DNA from: Adenanthera pavonina | Taxonomy: Eukaryota; Streptophyta; Magnoliopsida; Fabales; Fabaceae | Direction: 5' to 3' | DNA: 64,000 nucleotides | Assembly: GCA_026686845.1 (NCBI GenBank) | Contig: JAIVEN010000015.1 | Span: 16,225,501 to 16,289,500 of the forward strand | In this document: positions 47,241 to 58,853 of the stretch, in pieces | Numbering within the stretch: the stretch's first letter is position 1 | Layout: every line of letters begins with the position of its first letter | Notes under the pieces: generated by a model | What the model was told of the DNA's origin: nothing | The model's database searches: none | The model's input: the letters and a program-made list of their open reading frames with translations, nothing else | Position numbers and translations under genes: made by a program

Positions 47241-48219
47241 GGACCTATTAGACAGTATTTTCTATTTTATTATTTTTAAAACTGTTTTATAAAATTATTT
47301 TCAAGAATAAATTTTAAAAATAAAAAAATAAAAAAATTTGTTTGAATAATTGTTCTCAAAATCATAACTAGTGAGTGAAAAATTAGGGCTGTGCAATGGG
47401 CCCGTCGGCCCGGTATGACTCGGTCATTTTGGGCCGGACCAAAAAGAGAAATTTACAACCTGAAGGAGGACCAGACCACCAAGAGGTCGGGCCGGTATAT
47501 ATATATATATTTTTTCCAATTTTCTCATATTTTTTTATTTGTTAAAAATATTGAATAATTTTATATAATTGTTTTTCCTTCTTATACCTTATGTAATAAA
47601 TTAATTTTATAATTATAATAGATATATTTTATTATTCCAATTTTTAATTTTATTTCAAATTTTAAATCTATTTCATAACTTAATATTATATAAAATAAAT
47701 AATATATAATTGTTGAGTATTTATAATTTTGATAAATGTTACTTTTTAACCTAATATTATTTTTTATAAGAATATATTTTAAATGAAACTAATTATACTT
47801 TTATTAAAAAATTAAATTAATTTATTTATTTATTTTTTATTTTTTTAGACCGGGCCAAAACCCGGCCCAGTATTGATCCGGTCTCGGCCTGGTGAAGGAC
47901 CGGGCCTGGCCACGGGCCAATTTTCTCGGCCCGGGGGGTGTTTCGGGCCGGACACCGGGCTGAGGTGATGCCCGGCCCATCCCGGCCCGTGAACACCTCT
48001 ATGATAAATAAGTTATTCAAAATTTATAACTTTACTATTAATGAGGTGAATGTTTTTCACATTTTCTGGTATTTTCCAGAACAAAAACTACAAAACATCT
48101 AAAAGATGTTCTGAGTTTTCTATTTTTTTATTTTTTTATTTTCCAGAACAGTTTATAGAAAACATGTTTACCAAACAAGTTTTCTGAAACTGTTTTCAAA
48201 ACACCAATCAAATAGGCGC
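47241..48219 (+). repeat. Harbinger-like MITE, copy 3, with nested hAT MITE
   Basis: Flanked by TTA (47238-47240 and 48220-48222). Outer halves (47241-47383 and 48010-48219) align to the 4996-5352 element, and the interior is interrupted by the hAT MITE at 47384-48001. It lies in AAP intron 1. Confidence 0.75.
47384..48001. mobile_element. hAT-type MITE nested in the Harbinger-like MITE
   Basis: A 618-bp element. Left end TAGGGCTGTGCAATGGGCCC; reverse-complemented right end TAGAGGTGTTCACGGGCCGG. Flanking 8-bp repeats TGAAAAAT (47376-47383) and TGATAAAT (48002-48009) differ at one base. The uninterrupted relative at 4996-5352 has GTGATAGATGAG at the matching place, confirming a clean insertion site. 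GC-rich subterminal arms enclose an AT core. Confidence 0.85.
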
Positions 48220-48595
48220 TTATATTGTTCCCTGAGAATCTATCTGAGCACATTTATTTTTAACCGCCGACTTCGTTTTTGATACTTTCAATTATCTACT
48301 GGGCATGCACTTTATAGGTTAAACCTCCAGATTGACGAGTGACGCCATTTAAAAGATCTACTGTGTTGAAGTGTTAGCTGAAATTGCTATTTGAATAAAA
48401 TTTAAAAAACTAAAGCAGAAAGCAACAATTTTTAATTTTTAGCTCTGATTTTCCCCACAATTTTGATTATCTCTGTCATCATGCGTTTACACACATAATT
48501 CATAACAATTTAGTTATTTTTATTTTTTCTACTCTACGTCCATGCCTTTCATGGTTAATTATGGAAAAGATTTAAACGTAACTACTAATTAACAA

Positions 48596-51500
48596 TAACA
48601 ACAATATTAACCTTATCTTATTATGTAAGGTAGGCTACATGGATCATATGACACCAATAGGCTCTATCAGATATTATCTCTTCAGATAAACCATTTCTCA
48701 CAAAATCATTCCATATAACTTCCCTTAGTATCCTTTTTGGTCTTCCTCTACGCCTTTTGATAAGGCTCTAAACCATTTGATCAACCCTCATTACTGGCTC
48801 CTCTTACCCTCTTCTCTGTACATGACCAAACCACTTTAAACGATTTTCCACCATTTTCTCCTTAATAGGTGCTACTCTAACTTTCCTTCATATACAGTCC
48901 TTACGTATCTCATCCAATTTTGTATAACCACACATCCATTTCAACATTCTCATCTCTACTACTCATATCTTATGTTCTTGTTGTCCTTTCAAAGCTTAAC
49001 ATTCACTACCATATAATATCGTTGGTCTTATAGCTATTCAATAAAATTTTCCTTTAAGCTTAGTAGGTATCTTGCGATCACAAATAACTCCTGATGTTTT
49101 TCTTCACTTTAACTACACAACTTATATCATATGCATAACATTCCCATCAATCTCACCATCACTCAAAATTGACCATAAATATCTAAACTTTGATATTTTT
49201 GGAATGGTTTGCTCTCCAATTTTTACATCTGAATTATTTCTAATTGATCTCTTCTTAAATTTGCAATGCATATATTTCATTTTACTTTTACTTAAGCGGA
49301 AACCTTTTGATTTCAAAGTATGTCTCCATAACTCAAGTTTAGAGTTAACCTCTTCTCTTAAATCCTCAATTAAAACTATAGCATCCACGAAAAACATACA
49401 CTTTGGAATTTCTTCCTGTATATGTTCTGTTAGAATATCCAAAATCAGATCAAACAGTTATAGACTCAAGGAAGATCCTTGAGGTAAGTCTATCGTTATA
49501 GAAAAGTCATTTGTCACATCTCCAAGGGTTCTCACATTTGTTGTTGCCCCCTCATACATATCCTTTATGGCTCGAATATAAGCCATACGGATATCTTTCT
49601 TCTCCATTGCTTTCCATAATACATCTATTGGTACTCATAGGTTTTTTCCAAATCAATGAAAATCATATACATGTCTCTCTCTTTACTCCGGTATCTTTCA
49701 ATCAAACCCCTTAATAAATAAATAGCCTCTGTTGTAGACAGTCCTAGCATAAATCTAAATTGGTTTTCCAAAATATGAGACTCTTTTCTGAATCTATACT
49801 TAGTCACTCTTTCCCAAAGTTTCATGATATAACTCATGAGTTTTATCCCCGATAGTTAATACAATTCTGAATATCCCCCTTGTTCATGTATATAGACACT
49901 AGAGTAGTCTTTCTTCATTCCTCTGACATTTTCATGAATCTTAAAATCTCGTTAAATAATTTAGTGAGCCACAAAATCCTCTTTTCTCCTAAGCACTTCC
50001 AAACTTCGATAGGAATACCATCGGGATCCATAGTTTTACCATTATCTATTTTTTTAAGAGCTTCTTTTACCTCTCCAACCTGAATCATACAATAGAAGTT
50101 CAAATTGAGATCATTTTCATGAGTTATTAATCCTTCATTATTAATAGTCATACCTAATTCATTGTTGAAAAGTTTATCAAAGTAGCTCTCCCATCTTTCC
50201 TTAATATCATCATCTGTAACCAAAATTTTTCCTTCCTCATCCTTAATGCATCTTACTTAGTTCAAATCTCTTGGTTTTCTTTCCCTACTCTTGGCAATTT
50301 TATAAATCTTACGTTCACCATTCTTCATCCTTAAATCCTGGTAGAATTCCTCAAAAGCTTTAGATTTAACTTCGCTTACTACTTTCTTAGTCTCCTTTTT
50401 AACCAATCGATATCATTTCCAATTTTCATCATTATTGCACAAGTACAAGGCTTTGAAACACTCTTTCTTATGTTTGATCTTCTCCTACACACTCTCATTC
50501 CACCACCAAGATTCTTTATCTTTAGGTCCAAAACCTTTGGATTTACCCAATACTTCTTTAGGGGTATCCCTAATCCTTGTAGTTATCTCATTTTATAAGA
50601 TGTTAGTACTTTCTTGCGAGTCCCAATTACCTTCCTCTATAACTTTTCTCGTAAAGATCACTTGTTTCTCACCTTTTAGTTGCCACCATTTAATCTTAGG
50701 ATTTAAAACTTTTCAACTTTTCAGTTTACGATTTTTAACCAACACATCAAGAACCAAGACCCTATATTATGAAGTTAAGCTCTCACTAAAGATTACTTTG
50801 CAGTTTTTACAAACTCTTCTATTTGAGTTTCTTACCAAAAAGAAGTCAATTTGTGACATTTGGATTCCACTCTTATATGTGATTAAATGTTCCTCCCGCT
50901 TCTTGAAACAAGTGTTTACAATCGTGAGGTTGTAAGCCATTGAAAAATCAAGAATAGAATGCCCCTCTTTATTTACTTCTCCAGAACTATAACTATCATG
51001 AGCTTCCATATATTGTCTTGTCTTTTTTACCACATGACCATTAAGGTTCCCCCCAATGAGGATCTTATCCTCTTGTGGGATATCTTATACCAAACCCTTC
51101 AAAACTTTTCCTTAATATATTCTTCCGACCCTACTTGATGTGCATAAGTACTAATAACATTGAGAGTATTGTGTCCTATAGTCAATTTTAAGGATAAGAT
51201 CCTATCTCCAATCCTTCTGACTCCTACTACATTCTTTTTTCAATCTGTGTCCACAATAACAGCGACTTCATATCTTACTCTAATCTTTCCTACGTATCAA
51301 AGTTTAAAACTAGTAGTGTCTAATTCTTTAGCCTTTTCTCCCACCCATTTAGTTTCTTGAAGACATAAGATGTTAATTCTCCTTCGAATCATAGCATCTA
51401 CCACCTCCATAGATTTACCTATTAACGTATCAATATTCCAATAACCAAATTGAATCTTGCTTTCCTAGGCTCTTTACCCATATCCATCCATAATGATGTG

Positions 51501-51726
51501 AGAACCCTTGCTCATTTAACACTATACCTGGGCATAGGTCATTTAATACTACATTTGAGACATACAGCATGTTACTTCTCGGCAATAACCTAGCCTTAGC
51601 ACATATACGTCTTTAATCCATGTCATAAAGATTCGACAGATTTTTACGTTGGCTGTTAAGGGCTTAACACAATCCTCCCTCTTTACCCGGGCTTGGGACC
51701 GGCTATAACACTACATAGGTGGAGTT
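48596..51726 (-). mobile_element. RTE-type LINE, near full length but degenerate, antisense in AAP intron 1
   Basis: Flanked by a perfect 18-bp target-site duplication GTAACTACTAATTAACAA (48578-48595 and 51727-51744). Minus-strand frames show an endonuclease region (RRINILCLQETKWVGEKAKE, about 51390-51330) and the RTE reverse transcriptase: VKEALKKIDNGKTMDPDGIP (about 50080-50010), ENQFRFMLGLSTTEAIYLL then 'IFIDLEKTYE' (about 49775-49640), FFVDA for the expected FADD (about 49400), and SKFRYLWSILSDGEIDGNV. Many frameshifts and stops break the ORF. The 3' end consists of a TTGTT-type repeat (48596-48610 on the plus strand reads ATAACAACAA). About 3.1 kb is close to full length for plant RTE. 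Confidence 0.9.
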
Positions 51727-52177
51727 GTAACTACTAATTAACAAGACGTGAAATTGATCAGTGTGATTTGCTATGGATATATGTACTTGTTCATTCTCTT
51801 ATTAACTTAGTGCACCTGTGGCATGGCAGGCCTTCCTTTCAAATTTGTTCTGATCATATGTTAGTAATCTAAGAAGGCAAAGTAAAAAGAAAAAAGAAAA
51901 AAAGAAAATCTTCGAGGACATCTATATATGTTTTGCATGTGTACTGTCTATTAATTTGGAACTTGAAGATGTTAGAAAAGTTAATCAGGAATTGAGCTTG
52001 GAAGAAATTCTAGCTTTTCAGAAAAGGGATATAGGAAACTCAACAAAAGTTAATCAATTAAGCAGATGAGAAAATACACAAGTTGGGGAGGAAAGAGTAT
52101 ATATGACTGAGGGAGGTGAAGTGGTAAGAAAGTTTGGTTACGGTACGTAGTAATGGTTAACGAAGTTGGTGATGAGA

Positions 52178-52200
52178 ATATATATATATATATATATATG
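52178..52200. repeat. (AT)n microsatellite at the AAP exon 2 acceptor
   Basis: An AT dinucleotide run ends 3 bp before exon 2, so the polypyrimidine tract normally expected upstream of the acceptor is replaced by AT repeats. Confidence 0.6.
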
Positions 52201-53200
52201 CAGGGACAGTGTGGAGTGCGAGCGCGCATATTATAACAGCAGTGATAGGGGCAGGAGCGTTGGCTCTGGCTTGGGGGGCTGCACAGCTCGGATGGATCGC
52301 AGGCATATCCATCCTCTTGATCTTTTCTGCCATCTCTCTTTACACTCAGTCTCTTAGCCGATTGCTACAGAACTCCAGATCCTGTCACTGGCTCCAGAAA
52401 TTACACTTACATGCGGGCTGTCAAATCCACTTTAGGTAATATAATTAACCATATATACAATGTACTGTGTCCCCTACTGTTCATATTATTTGTTGCTACA
52501 GAACTAGGCAATTCATTTCATATTGCTGACTATGACTTGTAGGTGGAACAATGTGCACGGTATGTGGATTGGTCCAATACACTAAGCTCACAGGAGTTGC
52601 GATTGGCTACACCATAACAACTTCCATGAGCTTGGTGTAAGTTATATATACTTGTTTATACCACACAAGCTTGTTAAAAAGAAGAGATTGAGAATTATAG
52701 TTTATGTTGTTTGTATATGCCAGGGCCATACACAAATTGGACTGCTTTCGCAACAGAGGTCATGTTGCTTTGTGCAAGTATTCCAATAATCCCTTCATGA
52801 TGGGGTTTGGGGTCGCTCAGATTTTCTTGTTCCAAATCCCTAACTTTCACAAGCTTACATGGCTCTCCACCTTGGCTGCTCTCACTTCTTTTGGCTATGC
52901 ATTCATTGGAATTGGCCTATCTCTCTCAGTCCTCATCCGGGATATATACATTCCCCTCATTTTTCAAAATCCTTTTAACAATATTCCTATAATTCAACAT
53001 GAGTGTTAAACTAGTCTTATTTTTTCCCCCACTTTTTATGTGAGTAATTTGATGCATTACCTGTGCCATAGATTTCAGACAAGCACAGACCCGTGAATTA
53101 TAATGCCTGTAAATCCAAAACCAACTTTATTTACTCCTCAACACCATTTATGATGCTTAAAACATGATTAATAATCGCACCAACCATCCGCATTATATGA

Positions 53201-53610
53201 ATGAATATTATTTATTTATCTTCATCATGATACGAAGTAGAAAAAATGAGGACATCTACAGGATAAGGAAAAAGAACCACACTAACAGCGGTGGAGGTGG
53301 GAGTAAGACTCTCTGGAGCAGACAAAGTTTGAAGAATATTCAACGCACCGAGAGATATCGCACTTGCCCGCTCATATGCTACAATTTTATTTATTTTCAT
53401 CATGAATATTATTTATTTCTCTATCATGGTAACCAAGTAGAAAAAATGGGGCCATGTACAGGGAAAGGAAAAAGAACCACACTAACAGAGGTGGAGGTGG
53501 GAGCAAGGCTCTCTGAAACAGATAAAATTTGGAGAGTATTCAACGCACTGGGAGATATAGCACTTGCCTGCTCATATGTTACAATTTTGTTTGATATGGA
53601 AGTATGGAAA
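53201..53610 (+). repeat. Tandem duplication of AAP exon 5 with flanking intron
   Basis: Two copies about 201 bp apart: ATGAATATTATTTATTT at 53201 and 53402. The second copy (about 53450-53600) keeps a clean frame (GKGKRTTLTEVEVGARL...ALACSYVTILF). The first has an extra base near 53264 creating TAA and a TGG-to-TGA change at 53330-53332. Divergence between copies is about 10-15 percent by eye. Confidence 0.8.
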
Positions 53611-54553
53611 GCCCATTATCCTGACCTTCTTTTTTTTCTGAAAAAAAAAATCATCCTTCAGTTTTTCTTTTTCCCTCCTTTCCAAACAAGGGGAAAACAG
53701 AGGAAAGTTGTCCTGTTTGTGTATTCCATTTCATGGTAAGTGACTGCCTATACCTGCTTTGTTCAGGACACCTTAAGGTCATCCGTACCAGAAAACAAAC
53801 AGACGAAAAGGGCTAATGTGGTAGGAATCTGCACGATGGTAATACTTTTCCTCATTTGCGGTTGCTTTGGCTACGCTGCATTTGGTAACCACACACCAGG
53901 CAACATCCTCTCTGGCTTCTCTGAGCCATTCTGGTTGGTGGACCTCAGAAATGTATTCATTGTTATCCACCTGGTGGACGCATTTCAGGTTCCACCATTA
54001 TCAAAGAAACCATTTTTCTAGAGTCCGATTCAAGTTATGGCTTAAACATGAATTACAATGTGCAATGCTTCCCTGACAGGTAATTGCACAACCGGGTGAC
54101 CGTATTGTCGAAATGGGTGCTAGAATGAGGTGGCCAAATTCAGAGTTCATAAAGAAAGAGTACATAGTGAGCATTGGGAGGATAAGATTCGACGTGAATT
54201 CGTTTGGGCTTATCTGGAGGACAATATTCGTGTTGGTGGTGACCTTTCTAGCGATGGCTATGCCCTTTTTCAATGAGATGCTTTCATTGCTTGGATCACT
54301 TGGGTTCTGGCCCCTAGCAATTTATTTCCCAATAGAGATGCACATAGCTCAGAAACGTATCAAAAAGCTATCTTTCAGGTGGTTTGGGCTCCAACTATTG
54401 AGCTTTGTGTGCTTGCTAGCTTCTCTGGCCGCAGCTTGTGGTGCCATTCATGGCATAAGCAAGGGCCTCCGTGATTACAAGCCTTTCATGTGTAGACATT
54501 GGCCGCATGAATGTGGCATGGCATTGACAGTCACCAAATTGAAACCATTCTAA

Positions 54554-57500
54554 TATAATTAAAAAAGAAGTATGCGGATCATTGTCCAACAGCTTAGTAA
54601 GCACTTACTTGGACACAATAAAAGCACGGCAATCATTGTATGGCTTTCAATAATGGAGGAGGGTCAGATGGATCCAGAAATGATATGTGGAGGGTTCAAA
54701 TTCTTTTCTTCGGCAAACCGTGGGGCCCAAAATTCAATGGATGTTATTTTTGAACGCCAGTTTCAAAGGTTCCCTTCGAAAAAGATTAAAGGACGGAGAA
54801 ATATATACGTGGGCTGCTAAGATTAGTCTCCGTAATGAAGTGCAAATTCCTCCACTAGCATGTTAAAGTCAAAAGGAAAACGAAATTTGGGATTATGGTT
54901 CAAACGTGCCAAGTATTGTTCTAAAGTGGGTTCACATGATCCACATGTTTTGTGACAGTGAGATTCGTTGAGAAAATGGGGTGGCCGATTGATTTGGGTC
55001 ACGAACATCATAGCGTCTGTTTCTTCTCTAATGAGTAATGATGCTTATCTGTTGTTAATCACCACACCCACCACATCCCAATTCTCTTCATCTAGTAACC
55101 AACTCCTCCCCACAAACCATAAACCAACTATAAAAGTTGCAGGAGAGACACAAAATTTACGATCATTGAATAAAAGTCAGCATTATTCAAATTGTATTCA
55201 TGAATCGTGACTATCAATCAGCTTTAAAGGCCAAAGCCACACTATTTTGTGAATAATATGACTGATTTTGAGATTCATGTAAAGATATAAACTTCACTCT
55301 AGTTATGATTAATAATTTGTTTTTTTTTCAATCTATAGATATAGAAACCATAGTACATTTTAAAAAAAATAGTAAACATATACAATTAAAATTTTTATTT
55401 CATTTTTTCAAATATATGATTGTATAAATTTACATAATTTAATTTGCAGGATTAATGCTCTTCTATTAAACGCCCACATTTGAACGGGACAAAATGTTCC
55501 CGGTAGCTAGGGATAATGATTGTATGGTGCTTCTTGCACTGCAAATTTAATGATTTCTTACCATATTATCCTTTGATTGGCGTTCACATATGGTGCACAT
55601 TTCATGTGTATACCTCATTTGGACGATTCACATGAAATCTGAATAATTCAGATTTTTATTATTTTATTTGTACATTTTTAAATGAAATATTACTCTTTTT
55701 ATATAATTTAATAGTTATAAGATTTATATTAATATTTTGCGTATTCTACATGATTTAATAGTTATAAAAATTATTAAAATCTAGTTAAAAATTAAAAGAT
55801 CTAATCTAGACTGTGTCTAGATCTAGATGAAATGCGTACACATCTTTATAGTTATAAGCTATAATGTACATATATGAATATGGGTATTGGGTCTGACATG
55901 GTACGATACACCTGATATAACAAATTTTAAAATTTCAAAATACGGATATGAAAATATATATATATATAATATGTGTTTATATTTAATAATTGACGTACCA
56001 AAGATAAAAAAAATTAGCTTTAAATGAAGATTTTAAAAATAATATAAAGATATCTAAAATAAAAAATTAAGTTTTTTATAAGATTTTTAGTCATTTTAGA
56101 ACTTAAAAAAAACTAAAAATATATATATGATAGGTACCATAAAGTATAATACATGTATCATATCTTATATATTTTCTTTTTTAAAGTATTGGTACAGTAC
56201 AATATATAGGTCATAAGTAAAGTTTTGCACTAGATACATTTTCTCTATTATTACTCAAAACTACGGTATATTAGCTTCAGGCATAACTTGGATTCGCTTT
56301 TGATTCAATCAATTTAGACAGTGTCACAAAAAAAAATGTTTATTATTAAGTAAACAAAAAAGCCACTTTTCGAATTTAGAATAAAATAAATATATGATTT
56401 TCAATACAAATATTTAACATTGAAACAAAATCTTAAAAACTATCAACCCGATTCCTTGGTGACCCTTCAAATTGGAAGAGTAAAGATTTTAATTTGTTTT
56501 TCATTTTTCATAGATAAATAAAAGAACCAGCAGGTCAGCACCAAGAAATGTCAGAGAAAAAATGATATCAAATCGGTTGAATATTATTTTTTTTAAAATA
56601 TTATAATCCTCTTTTTCTATTGAGTAAACGGAAGACTGGGACATCGCGAAGAGTTAAGTTGAAAGCGACGTGACGGGGGTGGAGCTTGTGGTGTCTCTTT
56701 TCCTATGCCGCCTCGCTACTGCCGCCCCGTTTCCTTTTATTATTATTATTAAATTATAGATCGAGACTTATAGTATACTCAAATTCTAATTATAGTATTT
56801 TTTTTTATTTTTAAATATTAAATATAAAATTTTTTACAGTACATAAAATAATATTTATTATATATTTTTTAAAAATATTTTTATTTAATATATTTTAAAG
56901 AGAGAGAAAGAGATTAAATATAGTTAGTTTTAAAAAAATATTATTATTTTTAAAAAAATTGAGATAATTAATTATTTTTAACTCTCATTCTTAATCCACG
57001 TAATTTAGTTAAAAGGGTCTTATATTAAAAATAAGAGGAGAAAATACTATATACAATAAAGATTTTTTGTAATTATGCGTTTATACATTTGTACACTTTT
57101 TATTTTTATAATATATTTTCCTCTATTACTGTATAATTGTATATATGATTGCAAAATTTCAATTTTTACTGTGTAGCATTTTTTAAAAAAATAAAATTAC
57201 ATAAATATACGATTATATAACTTTTCTCCGTATAGTTTTTAATATAAGATTTTTTAATCAAATTATATGAAATAAGAATGGAAGTTAAAATTTATTAACT
57301 ACTTTACTCTTTAAAAAAATCACATTATTTTTTTAAAATTATCTTATTAAATTTCTTTTTCTTTATTTCTTTCATCAATTAAACATGATTTTTTTTATAA
57401 TGTATAATAAATACTGTTTTGTATTCTGAAAAGAGTCCTATATTTAGGATCAAAATAAACCTTATATTTAGGACCAAAGGATATATTCCTTGCGATTCTA

Positions 57501-58853
57501 AATATATGATCTTTTACCTTTATCTTAATTATAAGATCTTTTACTATATAAGATGTAGTATTTATTATGTATTTTTTAAAAAAATATATTTATATGTTTT
57601 GCTTTATGTGCTTTTCGTGTTGTTTTCTAATTAAAAGTTCACATATCAATTATTTTTTAATACATTATAAATTTAGTTATTAATTATATATTAAAAGTAT
57701 TAACTTCTTAAATTTAAAAGGTATACATGTTAAATTTTAATTAAATAATAGTATTAAAAACATATATAGAAAAGTATGGAAGTTTAGTCATTTTAAAAAA
57801 TACCCTTATTGATATATCTCACATAGAGATAAAAAAAACTAAATAAAGATAATTTTAAAAGAAATTTGTGATTTTTTAAAAAATTAAGATAGTTATCTAT
57901 CTTTAATTTACATCTTTAATGAGAATAATTTGATTAAAATAATATTTTATTAAGAATAAGAAAAAATATATTTTAATTTAAAAAATAAAACCCGCCACGT
58001 TTGCAAAAACGCAAATTCGTGGAATTTTGAAAGCGGGCACATATCTCTACTCGAGCTGTTTGTACCTAGTGGTCGTTTAGTTTGTTTTTTTTATAAAAGA
58101 TCATTTAAAATAATTATAATTTATAAAAATAAAATTTAAATAAAAAAAATTATTATAAATTTATTTAGATAATTTTAAAAAAAATAACAATTAAAAATCA
58201 TGATTTGATTAACATCCACTTAAAATGTAGTAAATGGTAGCTGATGAGATTATTGTCATGTACACGCGTCACGTGATCAACAGCAGCGCACCACTTCTGG
58301 TTGCTGATTATTGTCTTCGACTTCCAGGGATCGATGAAGCACGTACCGTTGCCTTTCCTCAGCACTTCGTCAGTTTAGGCCAAATGAGTATTATACTCCC
58401 TTTAATTTATTTTATTTATTATTTTAAAAAATTTTAAATATTTTAATTTATTTATTATTTTAAATTATTAATAAAATATTAATTATTTTTTATTATTTTA
58501 TTCATCATTAAAAATAAGCTCTAACCATTGCACATGCCCTTGCCCTTGCCCATGCATATAAATCAGTGAATATGTGTTGCCTTCTTTTGTCTTCTTCCAT
58601 ATATGGGAGCAGAGCACATGCACGTGACGTGGGTGCATTAATTTGTACTCTCTTTCGTCGTCATATTTATACTTTAATTGAAGGCCAGCCGTCTTTTGCA
58701 TCTTGAAGGCAAATTCTTATTAGGTGCGATCTACTAAGAATTAGTACATTTTCTTATCACCTATACGCTGCGTACTCATGAAGACGTCAAGTTGTGGATG
58801 AAAATGAATGAGAAATACCAAAGAAATGAGAAACATTAATTGCAGAGACATTA
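54554..58853. other. AT-rich intergenic region with decayed MITEs
   Basis: After the AAP 3' flank I see no supported gene. Stowaway-like fragments (AATATAAGATTTTTTAATCA types and GGACCAAAGGATAT ends) cluster at about 56740-57990. A partial copy of the 35078-type element lies at about 58395-58515. Short open frames here, such as 54572-54820 and 58234-58437, have no recognised domain. Confidence 0.4.

Larger units (their letters stand above)
46652..54553 (+). pseudogene. Amino acid permease (AAP family), degenerate copy
   Basis: Pieces: 46652-46703 (MEIDDAQVDDDGRPRRTG), 52204-52435, 52543-52636, 52724-52940, about 53450-53600, 53767-53988, 54080-54553. Joined, they follow the AAP/AAAP H+-coupled amino acid transporter fold: TVWSASAHIITAVIGAGALA, ADCYRTPDPVTGSRNYTYM, NPFMMGFGVAQIFLFQIPNF, DTLRSSVPENK, GCFGYAAFGNHTPGNILSGF, WPLAIYFPIEMHIAQK, then GLRDYKPF near the end. 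Breaks: two bases are missing between 52355 and 52356 (SL|ADCYR); the donor after exon 4 reads GA instead of GT (52941); exon 5 is duplicated with stops in the first copy; two residues (Gly-Phe) are lost in SGFSEPFW. The introns otherwise keep consensus sites. A working plasma-membrane transporter is unlikely from this copy, although the 3' half is well preserved. Confidence 0.85.

Noticed and set aside
56630..56720. GC-rich patch in otherwise AT-rich DNA
   Set aside because: Only about 90 bp with no open frame, tRNA fold or motif that I could support.
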